From Phyllobacterium brassicacearum (lineage in GTDB: Bacteria > Pseudomonadota > Alphaproteobacteria > Rhizobiales > Rhizobiaceae), in NCBI RefSeq assembly GCF_003010955.1, contig NZ_PGGO01000028.1:1-64000 (forward strand): a stretch of 64,000 nucleotides of DNA, read 5' to 3'. The notes beneath the pieces were generated by a model that searched no databases, was not told where the DNA came from, and saw only the letters and a list, made by a program, of their open reading frames with translations. Position numbers and translations under genes: made by a program. Shown in pieces: positions 1-9,251 of the stretch. How positions within the stretch are numbered: position 1 is the first letter of the stretch; every line of letters begins with the position of its first letter.

Positions 1-1
1 A

Positions 2-265
2 TATGCACGACATCTCATGCCCCAGATTGGGCAACTGCACTCGGATGTGTGGTACTGCACGGCATTTGGAGGTCATGGACTGAACACGACAGCGATTGGC
101 GGTAAGGTGATCGCTGAGGCGATCCTCCAGGAGTCCGATCGCTATGAATTATTCAAGCCGTTCGGTCTTGTGTGGGCTGGAGGCCTTGGCGGCTTGTCCG
201 CTGCGCAACTCACCTACTGGAAACTGCAAGCACAGGATTGGTGGCGCGAACAATCGTCTGCGTGA
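2..265 (+). CDS. FAD-dependent amine oxidoreductase, C-terminal end (partial)
   Basis: The frame is open to the left edge, so this is the 3' end of a gene that begins outside the window. The readable C-terminus has the pattern of DAO-family FAD enzymes such as gamma-glutamylputrescine oxidase: 'MPQIG', then 'WYCTAFGGHGLNTTAIGG', a glycine-rich segment that in this family contacts the FAD near the end of the protein. It would oxidise an amine, giving aldehyde, ammonia and hydrogen peroxide in the cytosol. The exact substrate cannot be told from the fragment. Confidence 0.7.
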   Translation, partial: YARHLMPQIGQLHSDVWYCTAFGGHGLNTTAIGGKVIAEAILQESDRYELFKPFGLVWAGGLGGLSAAQLTYWKLQAQDWWREQSSA

Positions 266-742
266 CCACGCTGAGGAATCTACGATCATCGCGACCTATC
301 CAAGAACGATCAGACTGCGACCGTTCCGAGTAGGGATTTTGGACTGGCGCGGCGCGTTGGCAACCAAACGTCGTTTAAACGAGTTTTTCTTGCAGACGTC
401 GCATTAGCCGAATGCAACGCGAACACGCTTTTTGAAGGCAGTTTATCCAATCTCAAAATGCATCAGTAACCCTTCGTTTGAAAATGCCGATAATAGCGGA
501 TTTTCCACCGAATCCGATTGGTTCCTAGAATTCTACAATCACTCTTTAAAGCATATCGGGATAAGTGATTTTCAATGACCGCCTTGAAAGGATACGAACC
601 GTGAGCCCACAATTTATGATGGTAGATCGGCCAGTATGTAGATAGTCAATAGCACTTGAGCTTCGACCCTCCGGGTAAGAAATTTCGATGCCACATCAGT
701 GAACGCACTGCATAGAAATGCTGCAACCGGCATAGATTTTAT
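266..742. other. Intergenic stretch with dispersed repeat R2
   Basis: No convincing gene is seen. Positions 474-600 carry copy a of repeat family R2 (see that entry). The rest shows no recognisable coding pattern. Confidence 0.5.
474..600 (+). repeat. Dispersed repeat R2, copy a
   Basis: This segment aligns over about 125 bp with 21681-21805, with scattered substitutions. Shared runs include 'cgtttgaaaatg', 'aatccgattggttcct' and 'gaattctacaatcac'. The 3' part ('gccttgaaaggatacgaacc') also resembles the 50-bp block at 14794-14843. Origin unknown; probably the edge of a decayed mobile element. Confidence 0.65.
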
Positions 743-754
743 CACCAAATGGTG
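743..754. promoter_or_regulatory. Candidate operator of the VapBC-type locus
   Basis: A perfect inverted repeat, CACCA-AA-TGGTG, lies 33 bp upstream of the antitoxin start. Type II antitoxins usually autorepress through palindromes placed like this. The assignment is inference. Confidence 0.4.
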
Positions 755-787
755 CTATTTTCCGCGCTTCAATTAGGGAACTACATC

Positions 788-988
788 ATGCGATCGACTA
801 TTAACCTCGACGACACGCTTATGGAGAAGGCTAGGTTCTTGACCGGTACAAATGAAACTGCGGCCCTAGTGCGCCAGGCGTTGGAAACGCTTGTCCGTGT
901 GGAGTCCGGAAAGCGCCTCATCGCGCTCGGAGGAACTATGCCCGATGCCGAGGCAGCTCCGCGCCGCCGGAGCGCAGCGGCCAAGTGA
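788..988 (+). CDS. VapB-type antitoxin (ribbon-helix-helix like)
   Basis: A 66-residue protein starting 'MRSTINLDDTLMEKARFLTG', the pattern of the short antitoxins paired with PIN-domain toxins (DUF2191/VapB group): an N-terminal beta strand and helices for DNA binding, then a basic C-terminal tail (residues 58-66, RRRSAAAK) that would contact the toxin. The ATG at 788 is chosen over an upstream in-frame start because 'aggga' lies about 10 bases before it. Its stop overlaps the toxin GTG start by four bases, the usual translational coupling. It should neutralise the toxin and autorepress. Confidence 0.85.
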   Translation: MRSTINLDDTLMEKARFLTGTNETAALVRQALETLVRVESGKRLIALGGTMPDAEAAPRRRSAAAK

Positions 989-1368
989 TACTCGCGGACA
1001 CCTCGATCTGGATTGATCATTTTCGTCGTGTTGATGCGGAGCTGCGCAGGATTATTGAAGACGACCTCCTACTTTGCCACCCAGCCGTGATCGGTGAGCT
1101 GGCGCTTGGCAGCCTTAGGGATCGCGGCAGCGTGATCGCTTTTCTGGCGGCGCAGCGCGCGGCGGTCGTCGCCACGCACGACGAAGTCATGACAATGATC
1201 GATCGCCACAGTCTTTTCAGCATCGGCATTGGCTACACCGATGCTCACTTGCTGGCATCCGTCCTTCTTGACCAGCGAGCGACCTTATGGACCAGAGACA
1301 AGCGCCTAAGAGCAGCGGCCGAAAAGGCAGGCGCTTCACTGCACCTACCCGTGAATCGTCCCAACTAA
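985..1368 (+). CDS. vapC: VapC-type PIN-domain ribonuclease toxin
   Basis: A 127-residue PIN-domain protein of normal VapC length. The four acidic residues of the metal-binding active site are visible: D5 ('LADTSIWIDHF'), E38 ('GELALG'), D86 ('YTDAHLLA') and D105 ('WTRDKRL'). VapC toxins cleave specific RNAs, often initiator tRNA or 23S rRNA, when not held by their antitoxin. The start is a GTG overlapping the antitoxin stop (GTGA). All catalytic positions are intact, so the toxin is probably functional. The RNA target cannot be predicted. Confidence 0.9.
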   Translation: MILADTSIWIDHFRRVDAELRRIIEDDLLLCHPAVIGELALGSLRDRGSVIAFLAAQRAAVVATHDEVMTMIDRHSLFSIGIGYTDAHLLASVLLDQRATLWTRDKRLRAAAEKAGASLHLPVNRPN

Positions 1369-1613
1369 AATTGCCAAACCAAAGCCCTTATTTCAAACGC
1401 CCCAGTAGCAGACGTCAGCCCGGCGTGATTGGAATGACCGATTTGGGGCCGAAGGCGGACTGACAGCTTAGGGTCGCTTCCATTGAATAGCTGTCGCTCA
1501 GCTACCGACCTCAAAGCGGACCTGCTGCATCGGCGCGATCCGTTGGGCGAGTGCGTGATCAGGCAGGAATGTAGGTTAACCTAATCACGTCCGCGCCGAT
1601 TAAGTCGCTGGCC

Positions 1614-2449
1614 GGCATCGTAAAGTTAAAAGCCCGATTTTGATGTCACTGCGAGGGAAGAAACATTTATGGCTTTGGTTCTGGTTTTAGGGGGCGTTGA
1701 CGCCTGCGAGCTCACGCCAGACATTCATCGCCTGGTTGCGCAGATCGCGATGCTCGGTGGATGAAATGTCGTTGCGGGGAAAGTGGAACAGGTTGGCGAT
1801 CGGATCGTGAATGGAGACGAAGCGTTGAAGCTGTCGTGCCGACTTGAAGCGCTTCATAGTCCTCTCCCGCCTTCGGATCGGCTGATGCGAATTCTCTGCC
1901 CGGTTATTCAGTCCCTTGTGCTGGCGATGCTCAACACTCGGCATGATCTGCCGTTTTGCGGCGGCATAGGAGCGCAGCTTGTCGGTGATCATCACACGTG
2001 GCGAACAGCCCTGCTTCTGCAGCAGTTTTCGCATCAGGCGCCTTACCGCCTTTGCATTTCGGCGGCTTTATACCAGAACGTCGAGGACGAAGCCGTCCTG
2101 ATCCACCGCACGCCAGAGCCATTGCTTTTTGCCGGCGATGCTGACGACGACTTCATCGAGATGCCATTTGTCGCCGAAGCGGCCTGACCTGCGGCGAATT
2201 CGATTGGCGAAATTCCGACCGAACTTTTCCGCCCAGGTCCGGATCGTCTGATGGGAGACGATAATGCCGCGGGCAAAAAGCAGATCTTCCACCATCCGAA
2301 GGCTCAATGGGAAGCGATAATAGAGCCAGACCGCATGCGCGATGACCTCTCCGGGGAAACGGTGGCGGCGATAGAGCGGATCATGATGAATTTGGGCCAT
2401 GCCCACTCATCTCAAAAATCCCTCTCGTGTCTGTTAACTTTACCGTGCC
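1614..2449 (-). mobile_element. IS6-family element with dead transposase
   Basis: An 836-bp element bounded by imperfect inverted repeats beginning GGCAtcGTAAAGTTAA (left) and, read inward from the right, GGCAcgGTAAAGTTAA. This is the GG(C/T)A start typical of IS6/IS26-like ends. No 8-bp target duplication is visible (cgctggcc versus ttctcgga). It carries one transposase gene with a premature stop. Confidence 0.8.
1687..2406 (-). pseudogene. IS6-family transposase, nonsense mutated
   Basis: The reading frame of a 239-residue DDE transposase is open except for one TAA at complement 2068-2070, where intact relatives in this window (50087-50800) have CAA, a single C-to-T change. Upstream are 'WHLDEVVVSIAGKKQW' with the first catalytic Asp; downstream, in the same frame, are 'VMITDKLRSY' (second Asp) and 'NNRAENSHQ' (Glu). 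There is no indel. The element should be unable to move by itself, though a related transposase could act on its ends. Confidence 0.85.
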
Positions 2450-2841
2450 TTCTCGGACCATGTTTCGCCAAGAGTGCCCAATAGTGCAGTTCCTCCTGCC
2501 GCGAATGCAGGTGAGATTACGCCGCCGAGTGGTAGTCCGAGAGCGGCTCCGAGCGCAGCACCCAAAAAGCCTCCCGTTACACCCCCAAACGTGCCTACAA
2601 CCTCGACCGCGACATCCTTCCAGGTGCCACCTTGCTTATTTATCGCACTGGCGTAGTCGTCAATTTCGAAGGCGCCCATCGTGACAAACGAATGTTTGCC
2701 GATGAGACTTACAAGTCTTGCATCATACTTGATCGCAGGCAGCCTAGAGATGAACTCGTGGTATGCAGAAGTACTCCATTCCGCAACATCCGCCATAAAC
2801 GAGTTACTCGCCTCAGCGCTGGATCGAATCGTGGTTACCAT
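2440..2841 (-). CDS. Glycine-zipper protein of unknown function, 3' end cut by IS6
   Basis: A 133-residue product. Residues 80-125 form a glycine/alanine-rich hydrophobic stretch ('FGGVTGGFLGAALGAALGLP') of the glycine-zipper type that packs or inserts in membranes. The stop lies inside the inverted repeat of the adjoining IS6 element, so the native C-terminus is missing and the product could be the N-terminal part of a longer protein. It starts inside the end of the upstream membrane gene (29-base overlap), suggesting coupling. I do not recognise the family; a toxin or secreted-protein start is possible but unproven. Confidence 0.55.
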   Translation of the reverse strand: MVTTIRSSAEASNSFMADVAEWSTSAYHEFISRLPAIKYDARLVSLIGKHSFVTMGAFEIDDYASAINKQGGTWKDVAVEVVGTFGGVTGGFLGAALGAALGLPLGGVISPAFAAGGTALLGTLGETWSEKAR

Positions 2842-3478
2842 GGAGGTCTAATTCCTGTTGGATATCGTTGAATTTGATGCGGATTCCAAATGCCATCGGC
2901 GCTATCATTTTAATGATTCCCAGGACACATCCCGCGAGAACAATAGTTGTGAGACCGGTAAATAAGAAGACAGTTTTACTCGCGGGCTGCGGGACAAGTC
3001 TGCCGTGCCTTAGGGGATTATCTTGGAACCAGGATGCTGTGGGGTTTAAACTGTCAAAATCTGTAATAGTTAAGCTAAATCTACCAAAAGCAAACAGGAC
3101 AACTACAAATACTATCGAATATACAACATATATATGAGCCTTGTCTGTAACAAAGACTTTGTTTGGGCAAGAAATGTACAAATATGCTAAATATATAGTG
3201 CAACCGATGGCGGCGCCAATCTGAATGAATAGGCCACCAAAATAAGCATTTGCAAACTGTTCATAATCAATACTCTTTAGATAGGCAAAATCATAGCAAC
3301 TTCTTTGCGATAAAAGGCAAAACAAGTCCTTAAATGAAAATAAATTGAGAATGCTATAAGGCAATATAAACACCACAAATACAGAAAGAAAAAGAAAGCT
3401 TCTCGCTTCGATTCTACTATTTCCTCTATAAGTGTAGCGCAATATAGAAGAAAACTCCTGGATCTGGCTTTGTATCAA
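2813..3478 (-). CDS. Four-helix membrane protein, unknown function
   Basis: A 221-residue protein with four predicted membrane helices, at about residues 27-49, 79-101, 117-135 and 169-190, and charged ends. Base composition is clearly more AT-rich than the neighbouring genes, suggesting transfer from elsewhere. It lies directly upstream of, and overlaps, the glycine-zipper gene. The layout (small multi-helix membrane protein, then a gene for a possible secreted or membrane-active protein) is like the DUF2569 gene upstream of the giant secreted protein at 27-37 kb. An immunity or accessory role is speculation. Confidence 0.6.
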   Translation of the reverse strand: MIQSQIQEFSSILRYTYRGNSRIEARSFLFLSVFVVFILPYSILNLFSFKDLFCLLSQRSCYDFAYLKSIDYEQFANAYFGGLFIQIGAAIGCTIYLAYLYISCPNKVFVTDKAHIYVVYSIVFVVVLFAFGRFSLTITDFDSLNPTASWFQDNPLRHGRLVPQPASKTVFLFTGLTTIVLAGCVLGIIKMIAPMAFGIRIKFNDIQQELDLHGNHDSIQR

Positions 3479-3907
3479 TTAGAAATTTCCGTATTATTGA
3501 ACGAACTTACGCAAGTTATTTCACGAGTGTGGTTGTTGTGCAATGCACATCGGCATTTGCTTGTTTTCTCTTAAGGGCCACTGCTCCAAACATGTTTGAT
3601 CGGTCGGCCCAGTTGACGATCGCCTTGCCAAGCCAGATTTACTTAGCCAATCTGATTAAATACTGTCAATACCCTCATACAATATATTTTTCTATCATAT
3701 TATTTTTGCTCTCAATAGTATAACTTTACGCCTATTTGTAAAATAGATGATTATGCTCGACGACAGTGATGGGCGCTGTAAATATTGCTACCAAGCGGAA
3801 CTCATATAGGAGGTTTATTTCATCAAAACCATCTTAGAATTTTGCACGGTACTTCATTGTATGAACAATCATGCACGTCTTTAGTACTGAAATTTTGTGA
3901 TGAGCAT
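3479..3907. other. AT-rich intergenic stretch
   Basis: No gene is seen. The AT-rich composition continues from the neighbouring membrane gene. Short open frames here have no recognisable features. Confidence 0.5.
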
Positions 3908-4153
3908 CTAACTTTTTCTGTAATCGGATTGCGGAGAAGTACCGGCAACCAGCAACCTGATTTCAAAGTGCGCGCCAATTTCGGTATCGATTAGCTGGAT
4001 GGTACTTTCGTGGGCCTTTACCACATAGATGTAGAATGTCACGTTGCTGACACCGTATTTCCTGCAAAGGTCAGCAGCCGATAATCCGACCTGATGCTCC
4101 TTCAAAATACCGATGATCTGCTCGTCGCTGAAACGGGAAGGCAGTTCATACAT
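3908..4153 (-). pseudogene. IS3-family OrfA remnant
   Basis: The N-terminal ~42 residues read 'FSDEQIIGILKEHQVGLSAA' and 'CRKYGVSNVTFY', the helix-turn-helix start of IS3-family OrfA proteins of the IS407 type. After that the homology is lost, and no OrfB follows in either direction. It is a decayed transposase fragment, with R1 repeat copy 1 about 90 bp away. Confidence 0.7.
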
Positions 4154-4240
4154 GCTCCCCTGGAACTGGACGCCGCGGTCATGACGCCACGCTTACGACC
4201 CGCTGAGTGTGGTATGTTTCTGATGTGTTCCAAAAGAGAC

Positions 4241-4274
4241 GTTATGCGATTTTCGAAGCACAGAACGAGAACAT
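4241..4274 (+). repeat. Dispersed repeat R1, copy 1
   Basis: The core 'ttatgcgattttcga' then 'gcacagaacgagaacat' matches 19931-19964 with few differences and 14337-14370 and 38230-38263 more loosely. Copies 1 and 2 lie near IS3-type OrfA remnants, so R1 may be the end of a decayed IS3-like element. Confidence 0.65.
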
Positions 4275-4743
4275 GGAGCCCGATATCCCAGAGCCCGCAT
4301 GGGTGTGAAAACCGATCTTTCGTCACCGTTCCATTTTCTGTGATTCTAAAGCGCGGGCGCTAAACGGACTTTGGCGAATGTCCGCTACACGCCGCCACAT
4401 GCGGACGTTCGTCGGGACTTCAACAACGTTCAAAACGGACCATTACGAACCCGCTCACGCGGGAGGCTTCTCTGCAGGAGATCCTTTCCTCCGCCAGACG
4501 CATCGCCGCGGCCCAGTCGGACGACGCGATGCGTCAAATCCCCATACACCCGAAAAACATACTCAGTCCCGCGGCTTTCCATCTCGGCTGTGTGAGCGTT
4601 GGCGACGAGCCTAAATCCGAAACTCTTCTTAGAAGCGGAAATACAGTATCTCGGCAATGCCTCGAGCAGCGAGCGCCCTGGAGGGGTTTTTCAGTGCGCC
4701 CGCAGGGTGTTAAACTGCCTCGGACTACTACACGGAGGATGGC
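4275..4743. other. Intergenic stretch upstream of the SAM-cyclase regulator
   Basis: No gene is recognised. A good Shine-Dalgarno (GGAGG, 4734-4738) for the next gene lies at its right end. Confidence 0.5.
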
Positions 4744-7700
4744 ATGGACATTGCCGCGTGGCTCTCGGGCCTTGGGCTCGCCAAATATGCCACGACCTTT
4801 GCTAAAAACGAGATCACTCCCGAGGTGCTCCCGCATCTGTCGGATGCGGACCTTAAAGTGCTGGGCCTCCCAATGGGCCCGAGGAAGCTCGTGTTGGCCG
4901 CGATTGCGGAGCTCGGCAAGTCTGACATGCCAGCGGCCGGTTCAACGCCCCGCCCGGAAGCCGAACGTCGCCAACTAACGGTGATGTTTGTTGATCTCGT
5001 CGGATCCACCGCATTGTCAGGACAATTGGACCCGGAAGAGATGGCGGAGGTGATCCGGAAGTATCAGAACGCGGTGGCCGAGGAAATCACGCGTGTGGAT
5101 GGCCACGTCGCGAAGTTCATGGGAGACGGAGTGCTGGCTTATTTCGGCTGGCCGCGGGCGCACGAGGACGAGGCCGAGCGGGCGGTGCGGGCCGGGCTCG
5201 CCATTGCGGCAGCGGTCGCCAAGCTGGTGACGCCAGCGAACGAGGCGTTGGGCGCGCGGGTGGGCATCGCAACAGGCTTAGTGGTGGTGGGCGATCTTGT
5301 CGGCGAGGGCGCGGCGCAGGAGGCGGCCGTGGTCGGCGAAACGCCGAACCTGGCGGCACGACTGCAATCCCTGGCCGAGGTGGGCAGTGTGGTCGTGGCC
5401 GCCCCGACACGGCGGCTGCTTGGCGAACTTTTCGAGCTGGTCGATCTCGGCCATCACGACCTGAAGGGTTTCGCCACGCCGGTGCAGGCGTGGCTGGTCG
5501 TTGGCGAGAGCCAAGCCGAGGGCCGCTTCGAGGCGCTGCACGGGATGCGGCTCGCGTCGCTCGTCGGCCGCGATCAGGAACTGGCCGTCCTCCTCGAATG
5601 CTGGCGGCGGGCCAAGGATGGCAGAGGTCAGGTAGCGCTGATCTCGGGTGAGCCGGGCATCGGCAAGTCGCGCATCGCGGTCGCCCTGCGCGGGCGGCTC
5701 CGCGGCGAGGAATGCGTGTCTCTGCGCTATCACGGCTCGCCCTATCACACGAACAGTGCGCTGTTCCCGGTGCTGGACCAGCTGCGGCGGGCCGCCGGAA
5801 TCGAGCACCACGATGCCCCCGAGGTGAAGTTGGCCAAGCTGCAGGCACTGCTTGTCTTGGCTGTGACTGACCCGAAATCGGCGATCCCCTTGATCGCTGA
5901 ACATTTGGCGATCCCGACAGCAGGTCATTACCCAGCCCGCGAGGATGCACCGGAACAGAAAAAGGCGAAGACGTTTCAAGCGCTTCTCGCCCAACTTGAG
6001 GGCCTCGCGGTAAAGCGGCCGGTGCTCATGACGGCCGAGGATGCTCACTGGTTCGATCCCACGAGCCTCGAGCTGTTCGATCGCGTCGTTGATCGGATCG
6101 AGCGGCTGCCGGTGCTGCTGGTTGTTACCTTCCGGCCTGAGTTCGCGCGCCGCTGGACCGACCGACCGCATGTGACGCTGTTGACGCTAAAACGTCTCGG
6201 GCGGAGCGAAAGCGCTGTGTTGATCGACCATCTCTCCAGCGGGCGGCCGCTGCCAGCCGACGTGCAAGCGCAGATTCTCGCCAAGACCGAAGGCGTGCCG
6301 CTATTCGTCGAGGAGCTCACAAAGGCGGTGCTCGAATCGGGACTGCTACGCGAAACCGGCGAGCGCTACGAGCTCACCGGCTTGCTGCCGCCGCTTGCCA
6401 TCCCCTCGACGCTGCAGGATTCGCTCCTGGCTCGCCTCGATCGGTTGATGCCGGTTAAGGAGATAGCGCAGATCGGCGCTGTCATAGGCCGCGAGTTCAG
6501 CTACGAGTTGCTCGCCGCGACCGCGCAGATGGACGAGCCGAAGCTCAGGACCGCTCTGGATGAACTCGTCCGCGCCGAACTCGCGTTTTGCCGGGACACG
6601 CCCCCGGATGCAATCTACACTTTCAAGCATGCGCTGGTGCGGGATGCCGCCTACGAGTCGCTGCTGAAGAGCCGACGCCAGCAACTCCACTGCCGGATCG
6701 CCACGGTCCTCCGCGAGCGCTTTCCCGACCGAGCGGAGGCGGAGCCGGAGGTGCTTGCCCATCATGCGACCGAGGGCGGACTGCTCGATGACGCCGTGTC
6801 CTACTGGCACAAGGCAGGCTTGCGCGCCAATTATCGGTCGGCTAACGCCGAAGCCATCGCCCACCTCTCCAGGGGCCTCGATCTTCTCGCGACCCTTCCC
6901 GAGACTGCCGCCCGCGACAACCGCGAGATCGACCTCCAGCTTGCACTTGGCATTCCACAGCTCGCCGCCAAGGGCCATAGGTCAGCCGAGGTCATGGCGG
7001 CCTACACACGGGCACACGCGCTGTGCAACAGACACGGCGGCGAGACATCCCGACTGTTCCCCGCCCTGCGTGGCCTGTGGACCGGCTATCGCGCCCGGGG
7101 ACAGATGCGCACGGCGCGTGACCTCGCCGACCAGCTCGTCACGATCGCCCGGCGCTCGGGGGACCAGTCCCTGCTGCTGGAGGCCCATCACGCGCAATGG
7201 ACGACACATTACTGCCTCGGCGAGTGGCGGTCAGTATGCGAGCACACCGCACAGGGTTTCGCTCTCTACCGACCTGAGCATTTCTCTCACGCCTTCATAT
7301 ACAGCGGTCACGACTCTGCGGTGTGCGCCACTGCCCACGAGGGGGTAAGCCTGTGGATGCTCGGCTTTCCGGACCGGGCGCTGGCCCGGGCGGAAGAAGC
7401 CGTGACCCTGGCCCGCAAACTGGCCCACCCCCCGAGCGTAATGCAGGCCCTTTCGCTTGCGTTCGTTCTTCACTGCTTTCGCCACGATGCCGCCGCGGCT
7501 CGGGAAAAGATCGAGGCGATGTCGCAGATCGCGCATGACGGGATGCCCCGCTGGATACCCGATGCCAACCTGCAAATGGCCTACATCTCTGCGCTTCAGA
7601 GCGAACAGCAAGCTCGGGCGGGCATGACCGTGATCCAGGAGGCGCTGGCAGCCGACGAAGACGTGGAGGCGAAGGGCTTTTACGTGTGCCTTTTCGCCAG

Positions 7701-8076
7701 CGTCTGCGGACTTGCCGGCGAGGCAGAAGCCGGCCTGAATGCTCTGAAGCCAGCGATAGAAGAGGTGGCGGCCACCGGCGCGCGCCTCTGGGAGTCGGAA
7801 CTTCACCGGATTGCTGGAAATCTCCTGATCCACTCCGCTGCACTCGACCTCGAGCGAAGCGAAGCACATTATCTCCGCGCCATTAAGGTCGCTCAGGAAC
7901 AGCACGCCGCATCCCTCGATCTGCGCGCATCGACCTCACTTGCTCGCCTGTGGGTTCACCGCGGGGACCGGCGGAAAGCCTACGACCTGCTCGCCCCTGT
8001 CTACGCCTGGTTCACCGAGGGCTTTGATACGCGTGATCTCGTCGATGCCAGGGAGTTGCTCGACCAACTTCGATAA
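4744..8076 (+). CDS. SAM-domain / class III cyclase / AAA ATPase / TPR regulator
   Basis: An 1110-residue multidomain protein. Residues 1-58 are a SAM protein-interaction domain. Residues 76-255 are a class III nucleotidyl cyclase homology domain with both metal-binding Asp positions (D84 in 'MFVDLVGST', D128 in 'KFMGDGVLAYFG') and the 'ETPNLAARLQ' segment. Residues 270-450 are an AAA/STAND-type ATPase (Walker A 'GEPGIGKSR' at 302-310, Walker B-like 'LMTAEDAHW' at 428-436). From about 650 to the end are helical TPR-like repeats. The family makes or senses cyclic nucleotides in large soluble regulators. The start is supported by GGAGG five bases upstream. The stop abuts an IS6 element, but the C-terminus looks complete. 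Confidence 0.9.
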   Translation: MDIAAWLSGLGLAKYATTFAKNEITPEVLPHLSDADLKVLGLPMGPRKLVLAAIAELGKSDMPAAGSTPRPEAERRQLTVMFVDLVGSTALSGQLDPEEMAEVIRKYQNAVAEEITRVDGHVAKFMGDGVLAYFGWPRAHEDEAERAVRAGLAIAAAVAKLVTPANEALGARVGIATGLVVVGDLVGEGAAQEAAVVGETPNLAARLQSLAEVGSVVVAAPTRRLLGELFELVDLGHHDLKGFATPVQAWLVVGESQAEGRFEALHGMRLASLVGRDQELAVLLECWRRAKDGRGQVALISGEPGIGKSRIAVALRGRLRGEECVSLRYHGSPYHTNSALFPVLDQLRRAAGIEHHDAPEVKLAKLQALLVLAVTDPKSAIPLIAEHLAIPTAGHYPAREDAPEQKKAKTFQALLAQLEGLAVKRPVLMTAEDAHWFDPTSLELFDRVVDRIERLPVLLVVTFRPEFARRWTDRPHVTLLTLKRLGRSESAVLIDHLSSGRPLPADVQAQILAKTEGVPLFVEELTKAVLESGLLRETGERYELTGLLPPLAIPSTLQDSLLARLDRLMPVKEIAQIGAVIGREFSYELLAATAQMDEPKLRTALDELVRAELAFCRDTPPDAIYTFKHALVRDAAYESLLKSRRQQLHCRIATVLRERFPDRAEAEPEVLAHHATEGGLLDDAVSYWHKAGLRANYRSANAEAIAHLSRGLDLLATLPETAARDNREIDLQLALGIPQLAAKGHRSAEVMAAYTRAHALCNRHGGETSRLFPALRGLWTGYRARGQMRTARDLADQLVTIARRSGDQSLLLEAHHAQWTTHYCLGEWRSVCEHTAQGFALYRPEHFSHAFIYSGHDSAVCATAHEGVSLWMLGFPDRALARAEEAVTLARKLAHPPSVMQALSLAFVLHCFRHDAAAAREKIEAMSQIAHDGMPRWIPDANLQMAYISALQSEQQARAGMTVIQEALAADEDVEAKGFYVCLFASVCGLAGEAEAGLNALKPAIEEVAATGARLWESELHRIAGNLLIHSAALDLERSEAHYLRAIKVAQEQHAASLDLRASTSLARLWVHRGDRRKAYDLLAPVYAWFTEGFDTRDLVDARELLDQLR

Positions 8077-8899
8077 GTTCTGTCGCAAACTGTTTTATAA
8101 CCTGATTGGAGGTATGTGCTCTCCATCATTTCCGGAGGCACGACATGTTCAAGGGCCGCCATTTTGATCGCTCTGTGATCCTGCTGTGCGTGCGGTGGTA
8201 TCTGGCATACGGGTTAAGCCTTCGCGATTTGGAAGAAATGATGGCGGAACGCGGTATTAGCGTTGATCATTCGACGGTGCATCGCTGGGTGACCCACTTC
8301 TCGCCCCAACTGCTTGAGCGGTTCAACAGGCGCAAGCGTGCTGTGACCAGGAAATGGCATGTGGATGAAACTTACGTCAAAGCCCGCGGTCGTTGGACGT
8401 ATCTCTACCGCGCCATCGATAGTGTTGGCGACACGGTAGAGTTCTGGTTCAGCGAACATCGCGATCTGCCGGCCGCGAAGCAGTTCTTCAGGAAAGCGCT
8501 AACGCGCCATGGGCGACCAGATCGTGTCGTCATCGACGGCTGTCAGACCAACCGGGAAGCTATCGTTTCCTGCGACACGACAAATCGCCTGCAGGATCGC
8601 TCCCGGCGCAAACTGAAGACGATCACGATCAGGAAAAGTCCATATTTGAATAACCGGATTGAACAGGATCACCGACGGATCAAGCGCCGTGTCCGACTGA
8701 TGCTTGGCTTCAAATCCATAATCGCCGCTAACATCATACTGTCCGGAATTGAACTGGTTCACATGATGCGTAAGCGACAGGCGAGGTTTGCCTTCAATCC
8801 AAATCCATCACTGGCCGAGCAATTCGACATGTTGGCAGCTTGACCACTGACTGCAAAACCAATCGCATCACGTCTAAAACCAGAATTTGCGACAGAACC
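8076..8899 (+). mobile_element. IS6-family element (second subgroup), apparently intact
   Basis: An 824-bp element with ends reading (A/G)GTTCTGTCGCAAA at the left and the complementary TTTGCGACAGAACC at the right, the classic IS6-type terminus. It contains one complete transposase gene. No 8-bp target duplication is visible (cttcgata versus gtttccaa), suggesting rearrangement after insertion. It starts at the stop codon of the preceding regulator. Confidence 0.85.
8145..8843 (+). CDS. IS6-family DDE transposase
   Basis: A 232-residue transposase of full IS6 length. The N-terminus carries a helix-turn-helix ('YGLSLRDLEEMMAERG'). The catalytic triad is D74 ('HVDETYVK'), D131 ('VVIDG') and E173 ('NRIEQDH'). 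The start at 8145 is chosen over one 39 bases upstream because GGAGG lies six bases before it. It belongs to a different subgroup from the four other IS6 copies in this window. No inactivating change is visible. Confidence 0.92.
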   Translation: MFKGRHFDRSVILLCVRWYLAYGLSLRDLEEMMAERGISVDHSTVHRWVTHFSPQLLERFNRRKRAVTRKWHVDETYVKARGRWTYLYRAIDSVGDTVEFWFSEHRDLPAAKQFFRKALTRHGRPDRVVIDGCQTNREAIVSCDTTNRLQDRSRRKLKTITIRKSPYLNNRIEQDHRRIKRRVRLMLGFKSIIAANIILSGIELVHMMRKRQARFAFNPNPSLAEQFDMLAA

Positions 8900-9218
8900 G
8901 TTTCCAATTCTCCGGCGATTCATGGGACGTTGTCTCCCTGCCCTTCATTCATTGATCCGACGAACTTCGTCATGGTTCGTCTCGAGCGGCAGAGCACCCA
9001 TTCGTTGTTGTTTTTTATCATTTAAAACATAAGTCAAGCCTTTTCTCAGAACAATGCACATCCAGCGTGATGGAGAAACCGACCATGCAGCCAAGATTAC
9101 ACGGTTCTACCCGGACGTTCGAACTGGAGACCGCACCATCTGCATCCGCCGCGTGAAAATCGTGGTGGAGGGCAAATCCCTGCACTGTGCGCAGTGCGGT
9201 AGACTGCGGTGTCAGGCC
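8900..9218. other. Intergenic stretch
   Basis: No gene is recognised between the IS6 end and the SDR terminator region. Confidence 0.5.
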
Positions 9219-9238
9219 GAGGGATTGGCAAATCCCTC
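9219..9238 (-). terminator. Hairpin after the SDR gene
   Basis: GAGGGATT-ggca-AATCCCTC forms a perfect 8-bp stem 14 bases after the SDR stop. There is no clear T tract on the minus strand, so it may stabilise the mRNA end rather than terminate by itself. Confidence 0.4.
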
Positions 9239-9251
9239 ATCCTACCAACCG

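Noticed and set aside
5117-7905. Several long minus-strand open frames opposite the SAM-cyclase regulator.
   Set aside because: They are shadows of a high-GC coding frame; the products are Arg/Pro-rich without motifs.
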